Source of the DNA: Craspedostauros australis
Taxonomy: Eukaryota; Bacillariophyta; Bacillariophyceae; Mastogloiales; Achnanthaceae
DNA length: 64,000 nucleotides
NCBI GenBank assembly: GCA_026770025.1
Contig: JAMXDE010000053.1
Span: 310,001 to 374,000 of the forward strand
Reading direction: 5' to 3'
The notes below the pieces were generated by a model, which saw only the letters and a program-made list of their open reading frames with translations, made no database searches and was not told the origin of the DNA. Within the stretch, counting starts at the first letter, position 1; every line of letters starts with the position of its first letter. Positions 1 to 11,752 of this stretch are shown here, in pieces. A program made the position numbers and the translations under genes.

Positions 1-60
1 CCGTCGCAGGCCCACGCGCAGACGATACGATTCGGAGGAACATCAGCTCGTTGGATATGG

Positions 61-1048
61 TCTCTGCCTGGAATGCACAGGCCATTCCAACGACCATGGA
101 TGGGCAAGACGTATCCAAGAGGATACGATGAAGATGCACACGAAGTTTGAGGGTCGGGGGTGGCCTGGAAGGTGCCCTCCGCAAGAAACAAGTGGAGGGC
201 AAGAGTTTTTTGGTGGGTGGCGGCGGACACATCACGTGACTTGGGTGGTGATGGGCGCCATTGACAAGTCACCCAGATCGCCAAGCCACCCATCGCAGAT
301 GGGTTCAGAATCAAATCAGAAACAAGGATATGGAGGAGATTCCGAGTAGGATTGTCTGGAAGAGGCTGCAGCCTGGGATGGACACAAAATGGTGTTTTTG
401 GGGTGTCGCAAAAACTCCATGTTGGCGTCAGCACATGGAGATGTAACTTTGGAGGTATGAACGCCCCAACCATTTTGAACACATCAGTGTGTCGCCAGAG
501 AACGTGGGAACGCATGAGGGGCATGTGAAGAAGCTGCAAGGGTCCTATCGACGAGATACGGATCCAAATCCAAACGGCATGCGCGTCGGAATCGAGTGTT
601 CGAAATTTCTGCTTTTCAGTGCAGGGACAGTTTGGAGTGTGAAATGCACATTGGACTCGGAGCGCTTCATGGGGTGGATAGATGGGGAGTATCCGGAGCC
701 ATTGTGGTGCGCAGATTGTGAAAATGCCAGGGATGATAATGATGATCATGGGTGGTGAAGGTAGGGCAGCATGGTGCCATCGAGAATTTTTCGCACCCAC
801 CACCTGACAGACAGCAAGCCAAAACGACATTAAAAATAAAGTTCATACAAATTTAACTTCGATATTCAGAATCACTGATAGCCAAGCGTTCGAATGCACT
901 GTCTAGTTTTAATTTTAAATGGTGTGGTGTTGAGATATAGCATCATAAGCAGTTGTTTGGATGGTTTTGGGTGTGCTCTATTTTAGTCTACTTTATCACG
1001 ACTCATCACGAGTAAAACTCCACAACTAGTGCTATCGCGACCCATTTT
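61..1048 (+). repeat. Long dispersed repeat Z, copy 1
   Basis: This stretch is matched, in inverted orientation, by about 16268-17250, roughly 15 kb away. Collinear landmarks are a segment encoding KFEGRG.PGRCP (near 137-180), a segment encoding SY.RDTDP (near 545), a GATGATAATGATGATCATG-like patch near 731, an A/T-rich patch near 850-950, and the tail near 1010-1045. I estimate about 70 percent identity by eye. Short open frames here match frames in the other copy, so the repeat may once have been coding, but no family is recognised. The left border lies near the window edge and is uncertain. Confidence 0.65.
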
Positions 1049-1833
1049 ACATTCTCTGCAGGTCGTATGATACTCTTGGTCGACTGAAGTACTCTGCGAC
1101 GACTCTTGTCTGTTTTGGGCCGCAGTTGTCCTGTTTGGACACCACATCCCCAAGGCATCATTGATTGATAGGCAGACAGATACAAACATCCGAACAACAA
1201 CATGCACAAAGGTACAAACAGACAGACACACAACAGACAGTCACGTACTTTATGTCCAAAGCATCCCATCACCCTCTCCCAAAAGCATCCCATCACCCTC
1301 TCCCAAAGCAACCGCAGAGTCGGTACTCATGCACTGCTACTCTCCAGAGTATTATTGTACGACCTACTGCACGTAAGTACATTCTTCCATGGAGTGCACG
1401 GATACCAACACAAGTCTTCGAGAACCCTGGTCGCAAAGGTCTCCCCTTCGAACTTTCGCCCATTCTATTTCTGTTCATGTTCCATCTTCCGCGTATGCGC
1501 ACAAGACTTCGATGCGGTGAGATGAGCTAGAGATGGCTTTCAGCACAACTTCTGATACCGTGAGGACCCCCTGTTCACTCAGAGATCACCCTCCGGCGCA
1601 CAGCTACATGCACGAAGATCACGATCGCTAGTGGGAGCACACGTCGTGGCCATGGGAATGGTGCGGCAGACCATTGCGTGGATTGGAGGGATAATACACA
1701 GAAAGGTTGAACGTTTCGAGGATTATTTGAAGATGGTCACACCAAACTGCTCCTTGATTCTTGCATCCATGCATATTGTAATGCAAGTATTCATACATTC
1801 ATTCATTTCGTTCCATTCTACCTATTTCCACAA
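1049..1833. other. No gene seen; short tandem duplication
   Basis: Nothing here looks like a conserved protein. A 24-bp unit containing CATCACCCTCTCCC is present twice in tandem at about 1261-1308. The small overlapping open frames have no recognisable domain and are treated as chance. Confidence 0.5.
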
Positions 1834-3812
1834 TTAGAATTGTAGCTTCACGATACCGCGTAGCAGCTTCTTTACAGTTGTCGTGAGTCGAGCCTTGTTG
1901 AAGACGTCTCCCGACTGTCGCAGGACTTCTGCCGTCATCGGATAAGGATGGATGACGGCGGATAGCGCGGTGATGCTAGTGCCAGATTGAATGGCCAGCG
2001 TGACTTCGGAGATCATGTTGCCAGCACCTTCTCCCACAACGGAGATACCGAGGATCATGCCCTTGCTGTCGACTCGTCTTGCCATCCAGAATGGCCCAAT
2101 CGTTGTCCTTGAAGTGCTTCTCAATGATGGGTGCACGGAATCTCACGCTCATCCAGATCCTTGCCATACAGCCCGATGCTCGCGATCTCTTGGCTTGTGA
2201 ATGTGGTGTACGGAATCAGCAGCTTGGACATCTTCTCCTTGCCCAAGAACAGGGGGTTGTGGATGACGGCGCGGGACATGAAGTCGGAGCAGCAGTCTCC
2301 GACTCCGTACACGCGACCGTTACTTGTCTGTAGCTTGGCGTTGATAAAGATGGTCTTCTCGTTGTCGTACTTCACCATTCCAAGTTCCAAGTCCATACCC
2401 ATGACATTTGGACGACGCCCGGCAGCAACCAGCAATGCAGCGAAGACCAACTCGGTTGTGCATGCTGACGCCCCCTTCTCCAGCAACGTCATTTTCATCT
2501 CGGGGTATCCATTGTCCAGGACCTTGCCAGTCAATGCTACCTTCTTGTACTCCTTGACATTGAGGAGGAATTGGACGCCATCCTTGACCAGCTGTTGCTT
2601 GACGACCTCTGCCATGTCCTCGTCTTCCTTTGGGAGCACCTTGCCGGATCGACCCAGCACGGTCACCGAACTTTCCAACTGATGCATGGCTTGCGTCAGT
2701 TCCATTCCGATCACGCCGGCACCAATGATGATCATGTTCTTCGGCTGCTTCGTCATGTTGAAGATGGTCTCGTTGGTCAAGACGATGGGACGCGACACGG
2801 CACCATCGGCAGACGGCGGTGTGTTGGCCTTTTCGTAAAGCTCCTTGAGTCCCAGCATTGGAATGAACGTCGGGTATCAGCCGGTCGCAATCGCGGTACG
2901 CTTGAATTGCAGAGTGCGACCGTTGACTTCGATGGTGCGTTTGGAGGTGAACTTTCCACGCCCAATGAAGATCTCGACGCCGAGCTCCATGGAGTACTGT
3001 TCTGCGGAATCGTGATGATTGATGTCGCTGCGCACCTCGCGTATGCGTTCCATGACGCGTTCAAAATCGACGCGCACCGCGGATGGTGTGCGCAAGGTTC
3101 GCCGAATGAATGATAGCCTTCGATGGCACACAACCAACATTGAGACTGTGATGTTGCAGCGTGCAATCTACGATGCGCGGGGATGGAATCGTGCATTGCG
3201 ATTGTGTATGGATTCGGGAAGGAACGTCAGCAGCGAGGACGGTAACGACGGCAATGATGAGAATGACGGCACTTCCAATCATCAAATCCAAATGCGGCAG
3301 AGTAATGTGGTACAGCAACGCGATTAATAGCAATCTTCGATCATGTTGCGTTGCTACCCCTGAACAAATAATTCGCACGTACCAATCACCGCCCAACATG
3401 TGTTCCTCAACCATTGCGACGCGTGCGCCGACACCTGCTGATGCACCCGCTGTGATGAGACCGGCCGTACCACCACCGATGACAACCAGATCGTCGGTAT
3501 CATCTCCCTTTTCTGAAATAGGACCCTGCCATTCCGGTGGATGGACGTGATTCAACAAAGTGATGTTGTTTTCATCCAACGGCCAGACCTTGGAGGCCAC
3601 GTGAATGTCGTTGGCGCGCCCTGCAGAGCCTTGCCCAGAATGACCGCTTCGTCGCGGTTCGGTGCCTGACCATTGGCGATCAAGAAGTCCACAGCTTCGG
3701 AAGCCACGAAGTAATCCCTGTGCGTCTTGAAACGGTGCATGCGATCCTCCACCTTGATATTCTGCTTGAATCCTTGGGCGATCTCATTGAGTTCGTTGTC
3801 AAACGTGGTCAT
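1834..3812 (-). pseudogene. DEP-domain flavin disulfide oxidoreductase, broken
   Basis: The intact family uses FAD, NAD(P)H and a redox cysteine pair, as in mercuric reductase and dihydrolipoamide dehydrogenase. Read from 3812 downwards there is a DEP-like domain (HRDYFVASEAVDFLI), then a FAD-binding Rossmann stretch VVIGGGTAGL, then a 237-bp intron (3146-3382, GT/AG). The splice rebuilds the redox motif CLNVGCVPSK. Further on come the NAD(P)-binding MIIIGAGVIGMEL (near 2730), AAGRRPN, GVGDCC and the dimerisation-domain AVIHPYP (near 1955). The frame is broken at about 3615, 3085, 2150 and 2095, and a TGA stands at about 2875 where Gly is usual after ATG. A few residues are also missing after GDCC. 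This is either a decayed gene or a poorly read one. The DEP fusion is unusual for the family. Confidence 0.75.
3146..3382 (-). other. Intron in the disulfide reductase remnant
   Basis: On the minus strand the donor is GATTG/GTACGTGCG and the acceptor is ATCACAG/TCTCAATG. Removing the 237 bp joins GAT-TG to T-CTC and restores the D-C-L-N-V-G-C order expected at the redox-active disulfide. This is the clearest spliceosomal intron in the window. Confidence 0.75.
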
Positions 3813-4384
3813 GGTTGTGCCGTTGGTTGCGCTGTTGGCGATTGAATGACTGAATGGGTTGGTTGGGTTGCTGGCAATGTGCTTTGGTTGCTTTGTATAA
3901 CATTCTATTGTATTCTATGATATGATGGTTGTTGAGGTATGATGCTTTTGAGGAAAGCTTCTGCGATGGGCAGAGTCATCGACGAAGGCAATTGCTGTCA
4001 TCATTGTCAGCGATGTACTCCATGGAGAAGGAGTCTTCGACGATCAGAGGTTTCTCTTGGATGATGTGCGTTGTGCTCAAGAGCAATCCTGTTTGTTTCG
4101 TTGTCGTCGTTGTTTACGGGCACACGTGATCGTACTCTCTGCCTTGTTTGGTTGTGGATGTGGATGTGGATGCAAGAGTCTCGTGTCCATCCAAGGATGA
4201 TCAGTGCGCCTGTATCTCTGGTGATGTGTTGCTGAGGATGATGGTATTCCTGGTCGTCCGTCCCTGCTCTCAGAGATTGGAAACTGTTGTGCGTTGCTGC
4301 TTCGTGTATTGCGTTGTGTCGGATTACGAGCTTCAGTTATCAAGGGTTCTCGTTCTTCTTTGTTTTGATTGGCCCGAATAGTAT
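3813..4384. other. Intergenic, no gene seen
   Basis: Between the reductase remnant and the proline-rich fragment I see only low-complexity sequence, including a GTGGAT run at about 4152-4172. The open frame that runs through here from the proline-rich fragment loses any family likeness below about 4400. Confidence 0.4.
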
Positions 4385-5681
4385 CTTTCTGCGTTCTGCC
4401 CAATTCGGTATCTTTCCTTTCTTGCGCAAGCGCGATCTTGGAGCAGCTGAAACGGCACAGACGATCCGGGATTTGGATGCTGAAGTCGATGTTCTCCTGG
4501 AATGGTGTGGGCGCACCCTGTCCGCCCGCTGCCGCGCCTGGTCCTGGCGGTGGAGCGGATCGGTTCATCTGTCCCTGGTTGGGCGCCTGCGGATAAAATT
4601 GACCACCTGGAGGTTGCGCTGGTGCGCCTGCTTGCATCGGTGGTCCCGGAGGAGGCGGTGCCGACATGGGTTGCTGGGGAGCGCCAGGGGGCGGTGGTTG
4701 AAACATGCCAGCACGCGGTGGCCCTGGTGGTGGCGGTGCTTGTCCTGGGCCCGCTCCTGGCCCTGGTGGCGGAGGCGGGTGGAAACTGAAGCATGTCGGA
4801 TGGTCATTGCGACGAAGATGATGTTGGGCGTGCATCGGTCGTTTGTTCATTGGACAGAGAGGCGCAGGGAAGCAGAGAGTGCGAGTATGATTGAGCGAGG
4901 AGGGCGTTTGATTTGGAGTAACCGTCGTCCACGTGCACATTGACGCATTCGGGGATCGTGGGATGGATTGATTGGGCCGATGGCATCCACCAGAGAGACG
5001 TCGACGTTGATGAATGAAGTGCGACGGTGTGGTTGCAACGGTGTGGTTGCAGGAGCGTTTGCAAGGGCGATTGCAGAGCGATCCGAGTGTGAGTTGATGG
5101 AGAAGTTGGGCAAATCAAGATCATGGATTGTAATACATATATATGTCTTTGGGTGGACACGAAACATGCTTTGCAGATCAATCCAGACATGTCCGTGCAT
5201 GCCGGGATGTTGCGCCTGTCTTCATGTCCGTGCCACGTCTTGCATGAGTGCACAGCAAAGCCCTGTACACAGCACAATGAAGCATTACATTCCATGATAT
5301 TATAGAATACAATGCAACACCATGCAACGCAAAGCATGTCTGGTCGGCATTGCCAAATGCAACGCGGCATGACTCGAGAACACGAGTGATCCAAGCAACG
5401 CGAGAAATGTTCGCGCGCCGACGCTGGACTTACCCCTGCGGTGGGCCAGGTGGTTTGGGTTGGAAGCCCATGTTGGCCATGCCCTGATTGAGCTGCTGCA
5501 TGCCACCCGGCGGCGGTGGAGGAGGGGGAGCAAACCCTCCGGCCGCTGGAGGAGGAGGAGGAGCAAACCCCGCACCGGCTGCAGGCTGCGGCGGCACAAA
5601 CCCTCCACCGGCTGCGCGTGGAGGTGGAGGACGGAATCCTCCGCCGCCTGGTGGCGGTGGGGGTGGTGGATTGAAGGACAT
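4385..5681 (-). pseudogene. Proline-rich Sec24-like N-terminal fragment, two exons
   Basis: Exon 1 (5681-5434) begins MSFNPPPPPPPGGG and is rich in Pro, Gly and Ala. Its donor is CAGGG/GTAAGT. A 648-bp intron (4786-5433) ends CTTCAG, and exon 2 starts at 4785 in frame with FHPPPPPGPG, continues Pro-rich, and reaches ENIDFSIQIPDRLCRFSCSK near 4420-4475. That last segment resembles the border between the disordered N-terminus and the folded core of Sec24, the cargo-binding subunit of the COPII vesicle coat. The zinc finger, trunk and gelsolin-like domains that should follow are absent; the frame continues as basic low-complexity sequence. I therefore read it as a truncated copy. The Sec24 assignment rests on one short motif, and another Pro-rich protein is possible. 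Confidence 0.4.
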
Positions 5682-6269
5682 TGTCTTGTTTTGGCTTGGG
5701 TCTGCCTTGGGTCTGCCTTGGGTCTGCCTTGGAACGCTGGAGTGTGGATGTGAATGTGAATGTGAATGTGGATGGGAGCGTGGGAGCGTGGGAGCGTCGG
5801 AGCGTTGTGCCAATGGATTCGACTGTCGACTTGGTTGGTTTTTGTCGGACGGCCAGAACGATGACCTTTTTGCCATGGTGGTGTGTGTGTCTCGCATTGT
5901 TGTTGGTGTTGGTTTGCGAGAAAGTGGACCCGTGTCTTCCTTGTCCGTTGGGTCGCGTGATGCGCCAAATAGTCGAACTAGTCAACTCGGCGAGAGTTTG
6001 TCCACGAGTTACTCATGTTTGGTTCAAGGAATGCAAAGTCCTCGAGTGGCGCAGAGTATCACGAGACAAGAGCCCATCCGCTATTGGCAAGCTCTCTCTA
6101 TTCGACTAAATTCAACTCAACTCAACTGAACTCACACAGATCATACCCTACTGCACTGTCTTCTGCATCTTGTTTTGTTCCAATTCAGGCCTATCACGGC
6201 TGTAGCACACTCGCACTACATCCTATTATTCCTCTTGAGTCCAATTCAATCCATCATATCGTTGGTGAT
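5682..6269. repeat. Minisatellite-rich upstream region
   Basis: The region upstream of the proline-rich fragment has three short tandem arrays: an 11-bp unit CTTGGGTCTGC repeated three times from about 5695, a TGAATG-type array at about 5749-5780, and a GGGAGCGTG-type array at about 5785-5812. No gene is seen. The long plus-strand frame across 5488-6129 is glycine-rich only because it is antisense to the poly-proline exon. Confidence 0.5.
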
Positions 6270-7560
6270 TGAGCATTGTTGTTGTATCGTGTGTACGTAT
6301 GGAGTCTGGAATGGATGCGTATCCAAGCATTGCCTGTGGCGCTGGTGTCGATGCTGGCTTCTACTCTGCCACCCACGCATTCATGCATGCGTGCATGCCT
6401 CAGCTCGGCTTTGATTTCATTCATCGGCATTCCGAGATATTTCACCGATCGCGTTTCTTCTCTCAGTCGCATTCCTCCCACACTTCATTTCCTCCTCCGC
6501 CTTCGGATTCACGATGCACCCATCTCTACACATGGGATACAACATGATTGGTTGCCTGTGGTTTGCACATTCGAAATGGTGGCGGCATTGCCTTGATTGG
6601 GATATCATTGCTGCCATGGGTCTGATCGACATACCATACGTGCGACTGGGCGCACATCGTCTCTCCACTGGGAGACTGCGCAATTCTTATTCTTCTTGTC
6701 CAGATTTCATTCTGCCAGCTCCACCGACTTCCCGCTTGCAACGCTCCACTAACGCGCAAGGCAGGATATACGCGCATTGACGACGCCAGGCAAGCGATGC
6801 TCCACCAAGATGGAATGAAACGTGAAACAAGTAGAGCAGAGTAGTGAGTGCGTCGCCATCCATGGTGGGCTGTTGCAATTCGCGCGCATCTATCAACTTG
6901 AGTCGATCACGTGCTCAGCTTTCACACGACGATCATTGGGAGACATCGTTCTGTTTCCGACTCGTCCGCCTCACCTTTTGCAGCTTCTTCAGCATCAATT
7001 CCTTCGGCGTCGTTGCCGATGCCTCCACCAGCACCGTCTTTGTCCTCCAATCCGTCGGGACGTCGCTGCCACCTGCAATAGTGCAGCGTTGTTTTTCTTG
7101 AGGGAGAAATGCCATTGGAGGGACTGTTCCGACACAAGCTTGAGGGATGCGACGCAACGTTGTGGCGTGGGGCAACCAATGCCAGTAATGTCCGCGTGGA
7201 GTGGGACAAGTCGTCACGGCATGGTGAATTGCGCTGTCCATCCATCCTCACCGCCAAGAGCACGTGGCATCCAATTGCAATTGTGCAGAGTCCGGCATAC
7301 CGTACATCCTCGAAGAGACTCCAGCACTCCTTTGCTGTGTTCTCCTCTGTTCTGTTCTTCTCTGCTTACCTTCAACGTTGGATAGCACAGTCTTGACGGC
7401 TCTCTCGCATCCTTCGCTGCAATCTCAGCATGAAATACAGACGAGCAAACAAAGGGGAAGCAAGGTTGGGCATGCGAGAATCGTCAGGTGTGAAAAATAC
7501 CATGCTCCATTGCAATACATCATCATCATCGCTAGCATCGTAGTCACCATCATCATCCAT
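6270..7560 (-). CDS. Possible small spliced gene, not recognised
   Basis: Minus-strand pieces look coding but could not be assembled. One candidate exon is 7072-6975, with acceptor CTATTGCAG/G and donor AAG/GTGAGG; one frame reads DWRTKTVLVEASATTPKELM and another is acidic. A second piece near 6375-6480 reads SVKYLGMPMNEIKAELRHA. A third, at 7560-7372, begins MDDDGDYDASDDDD and has a GTAAGC donor-like site just beyond it. No domain is recognised. All three may belong to one gene or to none. Confidence 0.2.
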
Positions 7561-8725
7561 CCAACTTCGTCAACTGCCAAGCAGCGCAGTCCGCTCATCC
7601 ATCGATCCCATCGACACACGCACCATGGCATGCCGACATTGAGCCTCGCTTGAACCATGAGGCTGTCTCGTTTGTCTCGTACAGATGCTCGATACGATGT
7701 CACCCGTCCACTGGCGGTTGTTGTCTTGTGCGTGGTGTGTGAGGTGCCGCGTCCTATGTGCTATGTTCTACGCCCTATGTCCTGTATGCGATGCGCCATG
7801 TGCTTTGTGCTATGTGCCATGTGCTATGTCGTGTTGATGGAGAGGCAGTGATGGGAAAGAGCGGGAAGGGAGAAGATCGCTTGTGCCTGGTCATCGCTGG
7901 CGTCGAGAGAGGAGGGGCTGTGTTGATGAAGCGCTTTGTCACGTTTGCCGTGACGCTTCTCCCACGACGGAACTGTTCGCGACCACTTTCCGCGAAAGAT
8001 CCTCCAAGCGAAGTGGGTCACGAAATACGAGTCACGGAAAGCGTGATGAAATGCTGCACTTAGTTTCAGTAGATGGTGAGATGACTCAATCGAACACATT
8101 CATCTGTTGTCACGATGACGTCAAGTTGCCTTTTCCATCTGCTCCAAGTTGTCATACAACAATTTGAATTCTGAATGTCGCATACGACAACAAAAAAGTC
8201 ACAACGACCACACCGTCCAGCATCTCGGTCGCCACAAACCGCTTCGCACATGACCCTGTTGTTTTTTTTTTCACACAACGCAACAAGGCATCAACACGGT
8301 GGTCAACATGCTCATGAACAACAGATCAATGATTTCAAAAGACAACGCGGTACAACGCGACAGACTTCGATCGTGGATACACGTTTCTGCACGTTGCAAG
8401 TTAGCGAGCATCCTTTCAAAGGCAACGGTCATGGCTTTGCATGTACCAAATACCGTTAGAATGAGCATGCGGATTGCGGCGTCGAAGCACAGAGTGCACA
8501 ACATGCGCACTCACGTCGAGCTCCTCTCCAACTTTGAGCCACAGACATCGCGGTACAACGCTGTACAACGCGGCAAGTGCAAGTTCTTTCGTTGTTCTCC
8601 TCGTCCTCCATTTGCCTCTTCATAAAAAGAGCAACGCACTCTTGACACACACACCCCTTCCAAATCAACCAACGATTGATTTGAAGGAGCACCACCCACA
8701 AGCACAGACACCCATACATCCAACC
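7561..8725. other. Intergenic region with a degenerate tandem array
   Basis: A degenerate array of CTATGTGC/CTATGTCC-like 8- to 10-mers runs from about 7755 to 7832. The remainder shows no conserved frame. The last few hundred bases are the likely promoter and 5' leader of the gene starting at 8726; a TCATAAAAAGAG stretch at about 8620 is a possible core-promoter element, not demonstrated. Confidence 0.35.
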
Positions 8726-9553
8726 ATGGTGACTTTCACAGACGAAGACCGCGAGCTAGCGATGCACGCACTTCGCTCAGTCATTCTATTTGTCAAGTCC
8801 TTCAAGGAACTCAAGCCGGATTTGGTTCAAGCCGTCCGTGACTTTTTCGATTTGGTGAACAGAACATTCCAAAACAGCGAGACCAAGAAGGGCATGATGA
8901 AAGATACGAAGGCGGTAAGACTGTTTCTGTCGCAAAAAACCTTGGATGCTTCGTACCAACTCGACAAGCTGATGACAATCCTTGACCGTCGCCTGGGGTG
9001 GGACAACAATGACCAAACGTATCCGACGACACCCACCGTTTTGGCAGACATTTGTAAACGTGTACAGGACGACGTGCGGCGACTGGCTGAGACCATCCAA
9101 CGCAAAACAAGCAAGGCGGTTTCTGAAGCCTGTGGTATCCTCGAAATGGCAGCCAAAAACCGCGTGGACGAGTTGAATGAAGCGATACGTCGCACCAATC
9201 CAGACGACGAGGAAATGGCCGAGGGTCTGGATGGAGTTGAGGACGAGTGGGGAGATATCGTCGCCGGCTGGACCCATGAAACTTTCGGCGACCTGGCCGA
9301 CTTTCTGGCTACTTGGCTTTGCGGCCCTCCAGACAATGTCAAGCGCAAGAGCAAGCGCAAGAGCAAGGGCAAGCGCAACCATACCGGTAGCAATCGCACC
9401 CGCACCCGCACCCGCAACCGCACCCGCAACCGCAACCGCAACCATAGCAGCGGCGGCGCCATCGGCAGCAGCAGCAGCGACAGCCGCCACGGCAGCGGCA
9501 GCATCGGCACCGACGGCGCTATCGGCAGCAACAGCCGCCGCTCCGCCAACTAG
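8726..9553 (+). CDS. Unknown helical protein with basic low-complexity tail
   Basis: The frame is open further upstream, but the ATG at 8726 has a good eukaryotic context (CAACCATGG) and starts the part that looks like protein, giving 275 residues. Residues 1-200 are rich in charged and aliphatic residues with helical periodicity (for example ALRSVILFVKSFKELKPDLV and later WGDIVAGW). From about residue 212 the protein becomes a basic tail of KRKSKRKSKGK followed by Arg/Asn/Thr repeats encoded by CGCAACC-type repeats, and then a Gly/Ser tail. There is no signal peptide or clear membrane segment. The tail could bind nucleic acid or act as a nuclear localisation signal; that is inference. No family is recognised. 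The gene is intact, unlike its neighbours. Confidence 0.55.
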   Translation: MVTFTDEDRELAMHALRSVILFVKSFKELKPDLVQAVRDFFDLVNRTFQNSETKKGMMKDTKAVRLFLSQKTLDASYQLDKLMTILDRRLGWDNNDQTYPTTPTVLADICKRVQDDVRRLAETIQRKTSKAVSEACGILEMAAKNRVDELNEAIRRTNPDDEEMAEGLDGVEDEWGDIVAGWTHETFGDLADFLATWLCGPPDNVKRKSKRKSKGKRNHTGSNRTRTRTRNRTRNRNRNHSSGGAIGSSSSDSRHGSGSIGTDGAIGSNSRRSAN

Positions 9554-9745
9554 TGCAGATCAGGACACGAGCAACAAAGCCCTGAAGGCAACAGAAAAAC
9601 GATAGTAAATAGTAACATAGCACAATGATTGAATGACACTGACTTCTTACCTTAGTATCTGCTACAACTGTTCTACCATCATTTCGATGGTATTGTGTCC
9701 ATGAAGATGAAGCGACGCGTTTGTGCAAGAACGATGCCGAGAGCC

Positions 9746-11210
9746 TCAGCAGCCTGCAGAGCTCCTTGACCCGCCCATAAAACTGGATCGGCGGGCCACG
9801 TGGTCGAGGCTGCTGTCTTGCTGGCTCCTCCAATGGCGATGATAGAAAGGACCGCTCATCATCGGGCTCATTTGACTCAGGCTTGCGCTTGAGATGTCAT
9901 TGGACTTCTCCAATAACGAGCTCGGATTGTGCGCCACCTGTTTCGCATATCGTTTGCAGTAGCTGCGTGCGACTGTTGTTGTGATCCAACTCACCATCAA
10001 AGTGCGACGATGAGGCATCCGTGTAGTAGCTGCGAGACAAGGATGTGGGACTTCCTGATTCGTATGTAGAGAGCCTTGTTGCGCTGTGGACCGTGGATGC
10101 ATCTGATTCGAAATTCGTGGTGAAGGGCAACTTCCAGGCGTCGACGTTCGGCAGCAGGAAGGAAGGACATCGGGATCTGGCTGTTGTTGGGAGACAGTCT
10201 CTGCAAGTTTCGACGTGTTGTTGGCTGTTGCTGTTGCCATCAATTGCACTTGCTGGGCGAAGTTGGGCTGGGCAAGATCATTGGCATGATTTGCATCATG
10301 CTCAATGATCGAAGCAGCAGCAGTAGTTGCATGAGTTGGATCCTCCTCCTCATCCTCCTCATCATGATCATCATCATTCGTGCTGCGAAGCCGACGGTTA
10401 GGCTTCTGAATAGCGGAGGTGGGCATGTGGGGGAGCTTATGCGTCGGTAATTTCGACAGCATTTGCTCCCAATCTTCACGAGTGATCGGCGGCCTGTCAT
10501 CAATGCGCATGTGTGGCGATTCTGATCGCCGTTTGCTGGGCGATGTCAGAGAATCGATCGGTCTGCCGACGGTCGACGCATACATCGATGCAGGATAGCG
10601 ACCGGACTGCTCATCGGTGAGGGTAGTGCATGTCGTCTGCAACGTTGCGACGGTGGCATCATCGATGCGACATGGTGGCCATCCTTGTTGTTATTGTCAG
10701 CATTGCTGGCAAAGTGCAGCTTCCTGCCTGGGCCGTATCGATTCTCTAAGTATCGCATGCGCTCCTTGGCTGCTGCCAGTCTGTGCGCAATGCGGCCGTC
10801 TTCTTGGGATCGACGGGCGGTTCCTGTGTGGTTGGAAGTTGATGGTCGTGGCGGAGGTTGATGACTCCTGCAGTTGTTCTTGTCGGAGCTGCGGTTGTGG
10901 ATGCTTGTGTGGTTGGCAGCTGGAGGTGTTACCAACGAGCCTGCATCCTCCATCGAAGCCGTAGGCGGAGTCCGCAGGTGATGCCTTTCCCAGAGTGGAC
11001 GTCAGGTGTGATGTGTGGCGATCCATGATAGCTTCGGCTGCTGCTGCTGCTGCTGCTGCTGATCGTCTTGGAGGTGTCGTCGCCCTTGTTGGTTGGATGG
11101 GCCATGGCGGTGTGAGCATAGTGCAATGGGCGCGAGACGAAGTGTTTGATCGAGGAGGTGCCTTCATGGAGATCTACCACGGCCTCATCACAGAGTGCAT
11201 CGATGTTCAT
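9746..11210 (-). pseudogene. Ser/Thr/Pro-rich unknown protein in several frames
   Basis: The minus strand carries consecutive protein-like stretches that share one composition (Ser, Thr, Asn, Pro, His) but lie in different frames. A possible start is 11210 (MNIDALCDEAVVDLHEG). Later stretches include HRLAAAKERMRYLENRYG (near 10790), PPITREDWEQMLSKLP (near 10470), an acidic patch DDDHDEEDEEED (near 10360) and SDASTVHSATRLSTYESG (near 10090). The frame changes at about 10980, 10640, 10140 and 9900. No GT/AG intron explains the changes. The best reading is a disordered protein gene broken by small indels, or one with sequence errors. A (GCT)n run at 11037-11062 encodes a Ser or Ala tract. No domain is recognised. 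Confidence 0.4.
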
Positions 11211-11720
11211 GATGCTACTCGCATGCCGCTCGCACGTTGGTTGTGTTGGATGTGCAAGGAAATGGTTTTCTCGCTCGTGGTAATTTGTGGTTGTTGGTCG
11301 GCATCCGCCAAATTCCAACCAAGTTGCCAACGCGACAAGATCCACAACCAGAACAAACCGCTGAATTTTGGTGGGGCTCGCCTTTGAACGAATCAATCGC
11401 CAAAGAAATCACTTTTTCTGTGGTGCGGCGACACAGACACGTTCGTCAGAACAGTTGGTTTGTCGGACCGAACAAAAGCACAGTGGCACTTCGGAGGCAC
11501 TTGCGAGAACGTTTGACACCAAGAAAGCATCATCGTTCCGGACGTGTCAGAGAGTTCTCCCAGGACTGACTTTTTGGAACTCCAAGACACAACAAGCGCA
11601 TCAAACTCACGTTCTGAAATGGCGAACCTTCAGATTTATTGAACTCGGCTTCATCGACCAAGATGTGATTCACCCTTGTGCAGAGCAATGGAATCACTCG
11701 ACAACACAACGACATGTCAC

Positions 11721-11752
11721 TGGAGGTGGTTGTAAGGGTCATAATTTCATAA
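11721..11752 (-). repeat. 32-bp repeat S, copy 1
   Basis: These 32 bases are an exact inverted match to 28222-28253. The shared core includes AAATTATGACCCTTACAACC when read on the minus strand. Flanking sequence is clearly less alike. Confidence 0.75.

Noticed and set aside
5488-6129. Glycine-rich plus-strand frame of 213 codons
   Set aside because: Antisense to the poly-proline exon at 5681-5434, which has a proper start, donor and acceptor.
7755-7832. Possible structured RNA in the CTATGTGC array
   Set aside because: Degenerate tandem repeat with no compensating stem pairing visible.
8786-9490. Ala/Val-rich minus-strand frames
   Set aside because: Antisense to the gene at 8726-9553; their composition follows from its basic and Gly/Ser-rich tail.
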